Below are positions 24,240-35,159 of a stretch of DNA of 64,000 nt, piece after piece. The notes beneath the pieces are model-generated. The model saw only the letters and a list, made by a program, of their open reading frames with translations. It was not told where the DNA came from and searched no databases. The position numbers and the translations under genes were made by a program. How positions within the stretch are numbered: the stretch's first letter is position 1; each line of letters opens with the position of its first letter. The DNA lies in contig CM053028.1 of assembly GCA_028564925.1 (NCBI GenBank), forward strand, positions 361,947,302-362,011,301, read 5' to 3'. This stretch comes from Lithobates sylvaticus. Lineage: Eukaryota; Chordata; Amphibia; Anura; Ranidae.

Positions 24240-25995
24240 CTCTTTTGTTTGCTATTACAATAGAGTTGTTGGCCCTACGATTTTGGCAAATTGAAGAATA
24301 TCAGGGGATATAGTTGGGTGATAATATAGAACAGATTGGACTTTAAGCTGACAATATTATACTGTAAATGCAGGATATGCAGAGCACATTGGGAAAAGCA
24401 ATGAGTATAATAGACACCTTTGGCCAGAACTCAGGGCTTAAGATTAATTGGCATAAGTCCTTTCTTATGCCACTGCAGCAATAATCAGAAAAGGAGGAAA
24501 GGATAGATGCCCCACTTAAAGTAGTGGACTCCTTTAAATACCTAGGGATCTATACAAGACAACCCTCTGATGCATTGACATAAACAATTACCAAGGGTAA
24601 AGATACCTATGCTCACTTTGGCACGATCGGTGTGGAGGGAGGTTAAAAAGCTAACAGGATTCAGGGACATGCCATCTGAGTTATCCATGTGGAATAACCC
24701 CTTGAGGAATTAGGTACATTGCAAGTTAATACATTCTGGATGCATAAAGGAAAAGTAGTACTGGATCAGTTTTATGAAAGTGGGAATATATGCTCATTTG
24801 ATTTCTTAAAAACACAATATAACCTGATAGAAATTGTTATAGATTCCTACAGTTAAAGAGGAAGTAAACCCTGATGGGTTTTTACTTCCACTTTGTTTCC
24901 CTGCAAAGGTAAAGCATAATGGGGTACTATGCATCGCATAGTAGCCCATTATGTGTCACTTACCTGAAACCGAAGCCTGCGATGTCCCCGATTTCCTCAC
25001 TGGCAGGAAGCGTACATTCTTCACCCCTCTTCCTTACGGGGCTGCGAACTCTGGCTCTGTGACTGGCCGGAGTCACGTGGGAGCCACCAGTCACGGCATG
25101 ACCCCAGCCTGAAACGGCACAGCGTGCCCTTTCAAGAGTGCGCAAGCGCCGAATACATCAGCGCATGCGCAGAAGACGGCATCGTTCGGGGACAGGTTTA
25201 GGAGATATTTCAAGCACCTACAGGTAAGCCTTAATCTAGGCTTACCTGTAGGTGAAAGTGGTCTGTAAGGGTTTACAACCACTTTAAGGCATGCACTGCA
25301 GGCTCAATTTGGTAGTAATAATGTTAATATATCAAAATTCCTTCTTATTGGAATATTAAGAACTCAGGGACCAAAAGGATTAGCATCTAAATTATATACA
25401 TAATTGATGCAGGCCAAGATACGGGATGTTCTGTTACAGGATAAAAAAGGAAGTGGCAAATGGTCTGTACATCTATGACAGATGAGATATGGAAGGAGGT
25501 GCGTAAATCCCATTTGGGAGCATCACCTGCAAGAAATAACATATTGATACAGATATATATATATAATACATCAAGCCTATCTCACACCACATAAATTAAA
25601 GTTAATGGGACAAACAGCATCATGCGGACTGTGAGAGGTGTTATCAACCAGGGGCTGATTTTGTGCATTTAATGTGGGCTTGCCCGGGCATTAGTAGATA
25701 CTGGAGACAGGTCTTGGATATATTATCAGAGGTGCTGGGAGACTGCATCCCATTCACTTTGGAAGTTTGCCTGTTAGGACTGGTTGAGAACCAGAAGTGG
25801 ACTGGATATACCAAGACCTGCCTACAGGAAACACTATTCATATATATTGTGTATTGTTTTTAATTTTTTTTTGGTTTGCATTAATCAATAGGAGGAAACA
25901 AATGGATTTGGAAAATGATGAAATGTGATATCAATTTTCTTAATGCAGACTTATTAAATAAAAAGTATTAAAAAAAAAAAAAATAATAAAAAAAA
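24240..25995 (+). mobile_element. L1/Tx1-like LINE, 5'-truncated and decayed
   Basis: Plus-strand peptides in several frames resemble the C-terminal half of the LINE at 61252-63380. For example HLMWACPGISRYWRQV (25666-25713) corresponds to HVVWSCPLVQAFWDEV. The 3' end is an aataaa-like stretch and a poly-A tract at 25970-25995. Stops and frameshifts are common. It is split by the TTAA element at 24853-25287. Confidence 0.7.
24853..25287. mobile_element. TTAA MITE inserted in the LINE
   Basis: TTAA duplicates at 24853-24856 and 25284-25287 flank inverted ends ttaaagaggaagtaaaccc and gggtttacaaccactttaa. The interior has a hairpin at 25214-25253 built on cacctacaggtaagcct. The same hairpin and ends recur at 56538-56846, which defines a family. 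LINE sequence resumes at ggcatgcactgcaggc. Confidence 0.85.
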
Positions 25996-26107
25996 GACAG
26001 TTGCTCTTTAAAAATTATGATTTAAAATCAGATTGATTTAAATCAAGCCTTTTTACTAGTGATTTGAATTGAGATTTAAATTTGCTATTTAAATCAAATC
26101 CACCCTG

Positions 26108-26634
26108 CTGAAAATCAACTGTTGGTATATACCCTGCTTTACAAAGAAAGCGACAAGTTATCACAACATCTTATAGATTCTTTTGGGGTGGAATCAGAGG
26201 TGGATATGGAAACTTTGGCCTGCGGGGCCAAGAGGTCCTTTCAAAGTAGGGACAGATTTCTACAGGCGAAACAAAGTGTACCATACAAATTGAGCAATGG
26301 TGTGTATTTCTGAGACCTAATATCTTTTCACATCTTCCTACAACTTTATTTGTGTCTCTTAAAATTGACTTAACATCTTAGAGCTGCAAAGAAAGTTGGA
26401 GTTGAAAAACTTCTCCCTGTCAGACACAATAATTAATCACAGGTTTGAAGGTACAGCAGGGACCATGTAATGCCCACTCTAACTGATGTCTGAATGGTGA
26501 AGTTCTTTCTTCTTTTTTAATATACAGTTAGCGATGTCTTTGTTATACATAAATACTCCTATAATTCAGAGCCAGGGTTGCAAATACCAACATATTAAAA
26601 TGTCATAGCAGATAAGCAACATCTGTTAGGCTAC
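26108..26634 (-). other. ATP13A3 intron, nothing recognised
   Basis: A 63-codon plus-strand frame at 26122-26313 (VEMETLACGAKRSFQSRDRF) has the flavour of a DIRS or gag fragment but is too short to assign. No inverted ends were seen. Confidence 0.45.
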
Positions 26635-26811
26635 CTGTCCGAACAATTATGGCTTTGACAGGCTCTCCAGCATAAAATCTGGTTTGAATGACATTGGTCC
26701 CACAAAATAATGTGTGGCGTTTGTGAACTTCTGTGCTATAGATTTCATCTTCTCCTTCTCTGGAACTAGAAGGATCTGGCAAGTTGGTCTTTGTCACAGG
26801 AACACTTTCAC
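26635..26811 (-). CDS. ATP13A3: ATP13A3 exon (actuator domain, ESVPVTK)
   Basis: This 177-nt exon has two bases completing Gly, 58 codons from [13 protein letters not shown] to AIIVRT, and one trailing base. It completes the actuator-domain TGES dephosphorylation motif, whose Thr-Gly lies in the upstream exon. It contains [16 protein letters not shown] and VKAIIVRTG, both strongly conserved in ATP13A3. The variable segment [14 protein letters not shown] is the expected less conserved loop. The acceptor is cat-ag and the donor gtagcc. Confidence 0.96.
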
Positions 26812-27150
26812 CTATGAAAAAAAGGATATATTCAATTCAAACTTGGTACAAGAAATACGAGTGTGCAACTGCTTAATATAATTACGGTTAAAAAAAAATA
26901 AAAAAATAAAAAAATTGTATCTTTTAGAAACTGCACTACGTGGGTGATTCAGACTTGAGTTTTTACTAAAATGAAAAACTGGGTCCAGACAAAAATCAAG
27001 GTAACTAGCTATGAAAAAAAATGTTTTTCCTCTTCAATTTGCACTAAACCGATTTCCCTTTTAAAAGATCTCTGCGCTGTGTCCCTCCTGCTGTACTTCA
27101 CTCAAACTTCCAGTTAAAGAGCATGTACTGTGGATTAGATTTGTTGCATT

Positions 27151-27326
27151 GGAGTTTATTTACTAAAGCTGGAGAGTGCAAAATCAGGCTCACTTCTGCA
27201 TAGAAACTAATCAGTTTTGGGGTTTTATTGCCAAAGCTTAATTGAACAAGCTGAAGTTAGAAGCATATTGATTTCTATGCAGAAGTGAGCCTGATTTTTC
27301 ACTCTTCAGCTTTAGTAAATAAACCC
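27151..27326. mobile_element. MITE with TTTATTTACTAAAGC termini, copy 2
   Basis: This 176-bp element has inverted ends ggagtttatttactaaagct and agctttagtaaataaacccc, with catt repeated on either side. The interior is a long hairpin (gcctgattttt / aaatcaggc). Confidence 0.75.
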
Positions 27327-27505
27327 CATTAAGACTACATGTCCCATGATTCCTTGCACACGGGTCATACTGTACATGCAAATAATGATAAATACCTGGC
27401 TTGGGACCATGCACATTAGGGTGGCTATGCTTAGCCTCAAGGGAGACCATGAAAGGCAGCGTAGTCACCCGGAAATAAATTACACTGAACATTCAAAAAC
27501 TCAGC

Positions 27506-27684
27506 AGGGTTGATTTACTAAAGACAAATACACTGTACAGTGTAAAAAAATACCCCATCAGATGCAAAACCAACAGCATTTTTGCTTGCACTTGACTAGA
27601 TGATGGAAATCAGCAGAGTCTTACCACATCCACTAAGCCCTTGAGAAAAGGAGTGCCACTGCTTGTCTTTAGTAAATCAACCCC
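27506..27684. mobile_element. MITE with GGGTTGATTTACTAAAGACAA termini, copy 3
   Basis: The left end agggttgatttactaaagac and the right end gtctttagtaaatcaacccc are inverted copies of about 20 bp. It belongs to the same terminal family as 12281-12454 and 27151-27326 but has an unrelated interior. Confidence 0.75.
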
Positions 27685-28077
27685 ATTATGTTGCAAATAC
27701 AGGCTGTGCACAAAAAAAAAAAAAAAAAGACTGAAAACAAGCATTAGGATATTATTTCACATTTTATCTTCACCAATGAGGATTAAAACTTGAAAGTAGA
27801 AGTTCGCCAAAAACTAACCCTAAAACAAATCTGTCTACTCCTGTAAAGCAAAAGTCGCTATACATACTTTTTCTGCAGCCACTCCAGGCCAGTCCCATGC
27901 TGAGCTGTTAGCGGCGGCTTCTCTGTGTAGGCTTGTGCAGGAGAGGCAGCCGACAATGTAAGCCCCATAGTAACTCTATGGGTGACATCCCTTCCCAGCC
28001 GTTGTCAGCTGTTTCCTGCACACAGCATCCGCCGCTGGAGACCAGACAAAATTGGCTTCAGAAAAGGGAGAAAAATA

Positions 28078-28364
28078 GGATTTTTATAACAGCTTACCTG
28101 TAAAATCCTTTTCTTGGAGTACATCATGGGACACAGAGCCCTAAGTAATAACTTAATGGGTATATAGGCACCTTCAGGTGATGGACACTGGTATACCCAA
28201 TCCAGGAAGTTCTCTCCCTATATAACCCCTCCTCCTTCCAGGAGCGCATCAGTTTTTGTAGCAAAGCAATATACTTAAAGCCCAAAAAGAGGGGAGGGAC
28301 CTCGGTGTCCCATGATGTACTCCAAGAAAAGGATTTTACAGGTAAGCTGTTATAAAAATCCTAT
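28078..28364. repeat. Terminal palindrome of DIRS B
   Basis: Arms of 58 bp at 28078-28135 and 28307-28364 are near-perfect reverse complements (outer end aggatttttataacagctt, inner end catgggacac). They enclose a 170-bp spacer that carries the tataacccctcctcc terminal motif. Such arrangements in DIRS elements serve circular-intermediate formation. Confidence 0.85.
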
Positions 28365-29107
28365 TTTCTTTATCGTACATCATGGGACACAGAGCCCCAA
28401 GTAATAACTTAATGGGACGTCCCATAGCAAAGCTATTTGAGGGGAGGGAGACCCAACCCACAGGGTACCCCCAGACATGAGGACCTATACTGCGCCCGAA
28501 GGCAATATCCTCATACCTCCTTACATTGACCTGATAAGCACTAACCAACCTGGTAGAGTGCGCTTTGACTTGGAAAGGGGGAATCTTACCCCTTAAATTA
28601 TAAAACTCAATTATAACTTGCCGAATCCACTTAGTGACAGTGGATTTCGATGCTGCCTGTACTTTTAGGACCCTCTGGCAAAATAAATAAGACATCAGTC
28701 TTTCTAATCTGAGCAGTCATCTTTAAATAGATTTTCATTGCTCCCACCACATCAAGACAATGTAGTGTCTTTTCTTCCCTGGAACATGGTTTTGGAAAAA
28801 ACAATGGCAGGACAATATCTTGGTTCAGGTGAAAAACTGAACTCACTTTTGGCAAAAAGTCTGGACAAGGTCGTAACACCACTCTGTCCTCGTGAATAAT
28901 CAAGTACGACTCTTTACAAGAAAGAGCAGCCAATTCCGAAACCCTCCTTGCTGAGGATATAGCAACCAAGAACACAAGCTTCCTTGTCAGAATGACTAAG
29001 GGAATATGCTGTATTGGTTCAAATGGCTGTTTTTGTAACACTGACAAAACTAAGTTCAAGTCCCAAGGGTTCAAAGGAGGTTTGACTGGCAGATTAAGCC
29101 GCATCAC
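28336..29107 (-). pseudogene. DIRS B tyrosine-recombinase region
   Basis: The minus-strand reading contains NPWDLNLVLSVLQKQPFEPI, SSARRVSELAALSC and FHLNQDIVLPLFFPKPC. The RRVSELAAL block corresponds to the first catalytic Arg of DIRS recombinases. A second block (HSTRLVSAYQVNV) near 28550 fits the downstream H-x-x-R region. Fossil gene, not intact. Confidence 0.75.
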
Positions 29108-29800
29108 CCCTTGAATAAAACCCCGGACTAAAGAATGTGTAGCAAGTGTAAGACCGATAAACCTGAGACTTGGCCTTTAATAGTACTCAAGGCCAACTTA
29201 ATCTCTACGCCTTATTGTAGAAAGGCAAGAATTCTGCCTATAATATAATCACAGAGGGTGCCAACCCTTGGATTCACACAAGGAAACATAAGCCCTCCAG
29301 ACCCTATAATATATAATTCTGGAAGCTGGCTTCCTTGCATTAATCAGGGTAGAGCTAACTGACCCGGAAAGCCCACGTTTCTTCAGAATGTGGGTTTCAA
29401 TAGCCAAGCCGTTAAATTTAGAGACCGTAAGGTAGGATGGAATATCGGCCCCTGTGAGAGTAGGTCTGGCCGTAGTGGGAGGGACCATGAACCCTCCACT
29501 GCCATCTTTACGATTTCTGCATACCATGACCTTCTGGGCCATGCTGGCGCTACCAAAATTACTGGCTTTCTTTCCAGCTTGATCCTGCAAAGAAGTCGAG
29601 GTAGCAATTGAATAGGGTGTAATGTATAGATCAGTCACCAGCGCATCTGTTCCGCATGCGAGTGGATCCCTTGTCCTGGACACAAAGTTGACTAACTTCA
29701 TGTTGAATCTGGACGCTAGAAGATCTACGTCCGGAGTCCCCCATCTTTGGCAAACAGCCCAAAAAAAACATCAGGGTGAAGAGACCATTCCCCTGGCAAC

Positions 29801-31060
29801 TCAAGTCGCCTGCCAATTCTCTACTCCCGGAATGAAGACTGCAGATAGGCATGGAACATTCCTTTCTGCCCAAGTTAGAATATGGTTCACCTCTCTCTGC
29901 ACTGAGACTCTTGGTGCCCCCTTGGTGATTGATATATATACAGCTGTGGCATTGTCGGATTGGATCCTGATAGGACAATCCCGTAACCTGAAAGTCCAGG
30001 CCTTCAGAGCCAGATGCACTGCCCGAATCTCTAGGATATTGATGGGCAAGCTTCTTTCAGCTCTTGACCACTGTCCCTGGACAGTTGTCTTTTCTAGTAC
30101 TGCTCCCCAGCCTAAAAGGCTGGCATCTGTCATTACCACTTTCCAGATAACTGGTCTGAAGGATTTTCCTTTCAGCACATTCTGGGTTCGTAACCAACTG
30201 AGGCTTTGGGACACTTTTGGGGACAGCCGCATTGGCAAGTCTAAAGCTTGAATTGTTTTGTTCCCAGTAGACAGGATACTGTTTTGCAACAGTCTTGAAT
30301 GGAACTGGGCATAGGAACCTCTTCAAATGAAGCCACCATCTTTCCTAGCAACCTCATGCAAAGGCGAATGGAGTGTTCGCCTTTGGACCCGACCATCCAC
30401 ACCAGCTCTCTTATAGAGTTCATCTTTGCCTGAAGCAAGAGCACCTTTTTCTGGGCTGGGTCTGTCTATGATCAGACCCAAGTACTCCAGCCTTTTTAGC
30501 AGTATTAAGGGATATTTCTCTAGATTGAGAATCCAACTCAAACTTTCCAGGTAACTGGTTGTAATGCGTACACTTTGCTCCAAACGAGCCAACGACTCGT
30601 CTATTAGCAATAGATTGTCTAAGTACGCCAAGACTGTTATGCCCTGTGCCCTTAAGCTGGCTAGAGGTGGGGCCAGGACTTTTGTAAACACCCGGGGTGC
30701 TGTAGCTAGCCCGAAGGGCAGGGCTACAAACTGAAAATGCCGCTGTTCTACCTCGAAACCGCAGAAACATTTGGTGAGCGGGGAATGTAGGAACATGCAT
30801 ATATGCATCCCTGATGTCGATAGACGCCAGAAGTTCTCCTCCTAATAGGATAGAAACTACTGACCTGATCGTCTCCATGCGAAAGGAGCGGATCTTCAGG
30901 AACCGATTTAGATTTTTTAGATCTAGAATGGGTCTGACATCTCCATTTGGTTTTGGTACCATAAAAAGGTTTGAATAAAACCCCAAACCTTGCTCTTTTG
31001 TGGGGATCTGTATGATCACACCCTGAGATATTAAATTGGTCTAGTGCCCGAAACATATGG
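29801..31060 (-). pseudogene. DIRS B reverse transcriptase and RNase H region
   Basis: The RT part includes GLGFYSNLFMVPKPNGDVRP, LDLKNLNRFLKIRSFRMETI and LLASIDIRDAYMHVP, and later FVALPFGLATAPRVFTKV with LAYLDNLLLI near 30600. RNase H follows, with MTDASLLGWGAVLE, NILEIRAVHLAL and IQSDNATAVYISI supplying the expected acidic residues. This order and the wording of the RT motifs are typical of DIRS1-like elements. Fossil and broken. Confidence 0.85.
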
Positions 31061-33060
31061 TCTTTTCTCTGGATCTTTGGGATCGTTTGACCTCAGGAAA
31101 CGAGACGGTGGAAAGTCCCGAAATTCCAGCTTGTATCCTCCCAGAGTTACCGTGGAAATGATCCATCTGTCCTGAATTTCCTGTTGCCAGACTTGAAAAC
31201 TGTAGAAGCCTCCCCCCCCACCCTGCGGAGGGGGGGGGGGGGGGGGAGTGCCTCTTCACGATGAGGCTTTAGGATTCTGCTTGCAGGTTTCAGGCCCCAG
31301 GACTTCTTTTGAGTCTAGGCCTGACCCTGAGGTCTTCCTCTAGTCCGACGGTGGAGGCCATTGCCTAGATGCAGAAGCCCCTGGCGCAGGAGAAAGAGCC
31401 AGTTTAAATGGAGGGCGTTTATACTTTCTTTTGACTGGCAAAAGAGTACTTTTCCCACTAGAAATTGTTTGGATGTATTTGTCCAAATCATCCCAAAATA
31501 GTCGATCTCCATGAAAAGGGAGACCCGTCAGGAGCTTTTTACATGGTGCTTCGGCTGACCAATTTTTTAGCCACAGAATTCTACGCATATGTAGGAGCTT
31601 AAGCGTAAGGCGGGACCGACTGGTGAATAGAATCTTTAATGGTATCTATGGCAAAGCATAATGCTTTTGGTAGTACGGACAATTCCCGGGCTTGTTGTGC
31701 AGGAACCTCTTTAAGGGCCTGTCTAAATTGGTCCTTTAGGGATTTGACAGATGCCTATTGAAGCGACTGCAGGCTGAGTAACGGCACCTGCCAAGGAAAA
31801 AGTGGATTTTAAACAGGAATTCCAACCTTTTATCTGTTGGATCCTTAAGCATTTGTGCATTGTCTACTGGACAAGTTAGACTTTTATTCACACTGGAAAT
31901 CGACAACTGCTGGTACCTTCCATTTTTTGGTGATTTTCTCCTCCATGGGATAGAGAACTGAAAAAAAACTCTTTGGAGGAAGAAAATGCTTCTCCGGGTT
32001 ATCCCATTCAGCGTAAATAAGCTGTTCTAGTAATGGACAGGAAACGCATGCAAAGTCTGTGAATGTTTTAAGGAACCCAAGGAAGAAACCGAGCTTTCAG
32101 CAGACTCTGTTAGAGGTAGCATGAAAATAGAACGAACCATCTCCGTAAGCGTTTGTATCAGCAATTTCTCAGATTGCGAGGCTGAAAAAGGTTCATCTAC
32201 CGTTGTTTCCTCCGCAGAGGAATCATCGGTTCGTCTTTCCTCCTGATCGCCTGAGGGTAACACCTCATCCTGTGCCCATTGCAAAGGGTCTAGGGTGGGG
32301 AGGGGGGGGGGGATCTAGCACGCTTCCTATCCATTTGAATGGAGGATGCGATTAAAGACGCTAATCTTCCTTCCAGGCCTTGCAGGGTGGAGGAAAAGAC
32401 ATCTTCAGTCACGTATACAGGGGCTGAGATGTGAGAAGCAGCTGCACCATCAATTTGTCCCAATGGCTCACCCCTGGAATTTCAGGCGAGGATGACAGTG
32501 TGCGGCTGGAATTCCTAACGCCTGGGGTGAAAACCTTTAGTTTTTTGTTTTTTGTGGTGTTTTTTTTTTTGTTGGTACGTATAGTCCTAAGCCCAAAAGC
32601 AGAGGTACTATTAAATTGCACTACTTGCTGAAAATAGTCATGACAGAATTATGCCGCTATTAAGATCAGCCTAGTGCTGGGAAAAAAGTCTTCCTGTATT
32701 AGGAATGCCACTTGCCACCCTTCCGTGCCCCACAGCTCCTGTGTCCCGTGTGCAGCCTGCATGCTCCTCCTCGTTAGCTGAGGAGAGACTGCTCCAGCTG
32801 TTTTTTTATTATTATCCTGCTTGCCTGCCGTGGGTCCTCGTGGACGTTGCACGGCCCTGAGCCTAGGCCACGCCCCTCCGTAAACCCGCCCCCCTCTTTC
32901 GGCTTTCGGGTCTACAGACCCAACACGAGGGGGAGAGGCAGAGCCCGACACCAGCCAGCATAAGGACACAACAGATGAAAATTGATTATCCGGGACCTCC
33001 ACAGCCCCTGCGGCGGGGGAGTGTTACAAGAGGGGTACACCGCTTTTACCTGAGGAATTC
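31061..33060 (-). pseudogene. DIRS B ORF1-like region
   Basis: This is low-conservation minus-strand sequence with acidic patches (RRTDDSSAEETTVDEPF near 32200) and G/C runs at 31222-31246 and 32299-32312. DIRS ORF1 is Gag-like by position. No motif allows a firmer call. It is decayed. Confidence 0.5.
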
Positions 33061-33651
33061 CAGGCAATTTTACAGGCAAAACCTTGTGCTTCAGATACGA
33101 GGCCCAGGTACCATCCACTTTGGCCTCAGTAGCACTTTGGAAGGATCTGGTCTATGGAGGCCGTTTAAATCCAGCATGGATCCCTCCTCAGAACCTTCAC
33201 TTGTGACCAACACCTTAGACACTGGCGAAAAAACTGATGTGCTCCTGGAAGGAGGAGGGGTTATATAGGGAGTGAACTTCCTGGATTGGGTATACCAGTG
33301 TCCATCACCTGAAGGTGCCTATATACCCATTAAGTTATTACTTAGGGCTCTGTGTCCCATGATGTACGATAAAGAAATAGATTTGTGCTTTACAGGGTTA
33401 GATTAGATTTAGAATGTGGCTCCGAGTAGATTTAGAGTTGGTTTGTTTTTGTTTAAACTTCTACTTTAAGATCATTTGAAATTACTTAGTCTAATTGATC
33501 ACCTATTTTTTAGTGTATGGCCAGTATAACTCATGCGCTATTTGATTATTGCAAGTAAAACTAAAATCAGGTACAAGGCCTGCTAAGCACACATGGTATT
33601 AGGCTAGCACTACAATTGTTATGACTTTACACTGCATGCATATACCAATAC

Positions 33652-33783
33652 CTGTTAACATGCTTTCATTTACAATGCAAGTTCCACTAATCAGGACAGC
33701 ATCACAGGGCATAATGGTCCCATTAGGCGGGATAAGCATGATGTCTCCAGGTACCAGGTCTATAGACAGGATTTCTTCTGCCT
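33652..33783 (-). CDS. ATP13A3: ATP13A3 exon (actuator domain, LVPGD and TG of TGES)
   Basis: This 132-nt exon has two bases completing Glu, 43 codons from [15 protein letters not shown] to VNESMLT, and the first base of Gly. It contains [19 protein letters not shown] and ESMLTG of the actuator domain. The acceptor is tttttag and the donor gtattg. The TGES motif is divided between this exon and 26635-26811, with the 5.3-kb DIRS B inside that intron. Confidence 0.96.
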
Positions 33784-33897
33784 CTAAAAAATGAAAGAGA
33801 GCAGGAACAAAGATCAATGCATGCAATAAGGATGAACTTAACATAACAAACCAGCACATACGCCGCCTCCTCTTTTTTCTTTACTCTAAGGCTGGGT

Positions 33898-34290
33898 TCA
33901 CACTGGTGCGAACACAAACATTGCATGTGATTCGCACTGCATTGCTGTGCAGATCACATGCCATGTCTGTGCAATGCAAATTCAGCCATACAAATTCTAT
34001 GGCTGAAATCACTTCGCATTCACACCAAAAAGGTGCAGGACCCTTTTTGTGGTCCGCACTGGAATCACATCACATGGCTGTGCACACCATGCGATATGAT
34101 TCGATTTCTGTACCATTTGACAGGCCGCACTGCGATCTGCGAACCACTCTGGGGGTGTCATTAACTTTCTATTGACACCCACCAGCAGTTCGCAGAGGGG
34201 AGTGAGAACTGCCTGTGTGTGACATGCGATGCGGGAATTCGCACAGGAATCTTGCTGGTTCCTGCTTCACATATGTGTGAACCAGGACTT
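33898..34290. mobile_element. MITE with GGTTCACACTGG termini
   Basis: The left end aaggctgggttcacactggt and the right end tatgtgtgaaccaggact are imperfect inverted ends. The interior has many gcga/tcgc words in both orientations. It is related in style to 43123-43545. Confidence 0.65.
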
Positions 34291-34794
34291 CGTCCCAGAA
34301 TAGCTAGTCGGTGACCTTAATAGGACTTAAATCTTACACACATTTCTTGGAATACTACCTGCAAATAAGACTTTAAAGAGTAGTAAACCAAGTAAAAGAT
34401 GACTATTATTGCACTCTGGGCATAGAGTCAATGGCTGTACAGCATGAGGTAATGGAAGTTCTACTTTCTTTTACTTCCTGAAGTTGTGGAGGACAAAATG
34501 CAGCACTTCTACAACACTCGCTATACCCATTGATGGCTAAATAATAATCCACAAAATATATGGCAACAACAACCTATGTCTGGCAAAACAAGCACACAGC
34601 ATACCGGGATAATTAACTCAACATAGAAAAAAAAGGATTCCCAGTGCAACATTTATTATTGAAGAACTTAATTACTAAACATAGACTTTCACATTATTAT
34701 CTATAGCAACATCACTAATTCATCCAATTTTCAGGCAAGTTAATGCTGCAATTTTAAGGTTTATAAATTCAGAACCGTACTTTGGTTTTACATA
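34291..34794 (-). other. ATP13A3 intron with a possible half MITE
   Basis: The stretch near 34370 (actttaaagagtagtaaacc) looks like one terminus of the TTAA family at 37455-37960, but no partner end was found. The rest is unassigned A/T-rich DNA. Confidence 0.4.
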
Positions 34795-35159
34795 CAGTAT
34801 CTCACAAAAGTAAGTACACCCCTCACATTTTTGTAACATTTTATTATATCTTTTCATGTGACAACACTGAAGAAATTACACTTTGCTACAATGTAAAGTA
34901 GTGAGTGTACAGCTTGTATAACAGTGTAAGTTATCTGTTCCCCTCAAAATAACTCAACACACAGACATTAATGTCTAAACCACTGGCAAAAGTGAGTATT
35001 CCCCCAAGTGAAAAAGTCCAAATTGAGCCCAATTAAGCCCCCCCCCCCCCCCCCTCGTTAGTGTTACAAGGTATCAGGTGTGAATGGGGAGCAGGTGTGT
35101 TAAATTTGGTGTCATCGCTCTCACTCTCTCATACTGGTCACTGGAACCTCATGTCAAAG

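Larger units (their letters stand above)
24035..26011. mobile_element. TTAA element containing a LINE
   Basis: TTAA at 24035-24038 and 26008-26011 flank inverted termini ttaaagagcacctgtc and gacagttgctctttaa (one mismatch over 14 bp). The original element was short, with about 200 bp on the left. The bulk is an inserted LINE fragment ending in a poly-A tract just before the right terminus. Confidence 0.65.
23575..26107. mobile_element. A/T-rich TIR element, outer shell of a nested stack
   Basis: Left-hand sequence at 23593-23640 (aaatcagatttttttgattt, then aaatagattttt) is inverted at 26025-26107 (ending atttaaatcaaatccaccct). Everything between includes a second TTAA element, a LINE and another TTAA element. 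The family is not recognised with certainty. Confidence 0.4.
28078..33385 (-). mobile_element. DIRS-type retrotransposon B
   Basis: A minus-strand tyrosine-recombinase retrotransposon of about 5.3 kb. In coding order it has an ORF1-like region (about 32300-31060), reverse transcriptase (about 31060-30320), RNase H (about 30290-29800) and tyrosine recombinase (about 29107-28336). Ends are inverted rather than direct repeats: 33346-33380 reads as the reverse complement of 28366-28399. A large palindrome at 28078-28364 forms the low-coordinate end, in keeping with the split inverted repeats and internal complementary region of DIRS elements. It is a broken fossil copy, with roughly four or more breaks across its frames. 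Confidence 0.85.
27790..33469. mobile_element. TIR element split by DIRS B
   Basis: The left terminus at 27790-27850 (aaagtagaagttcgcc, later ctgtaaagc) is inverted at 33380-33469 (gctttacaggg, then aacttctactttaa). All between about 28078 and 33385 is DIRS B. Without the insert this is a nonautonomous element of roughly 370-400 bp, with a TTAA at the right end. Confidence 0.6.
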
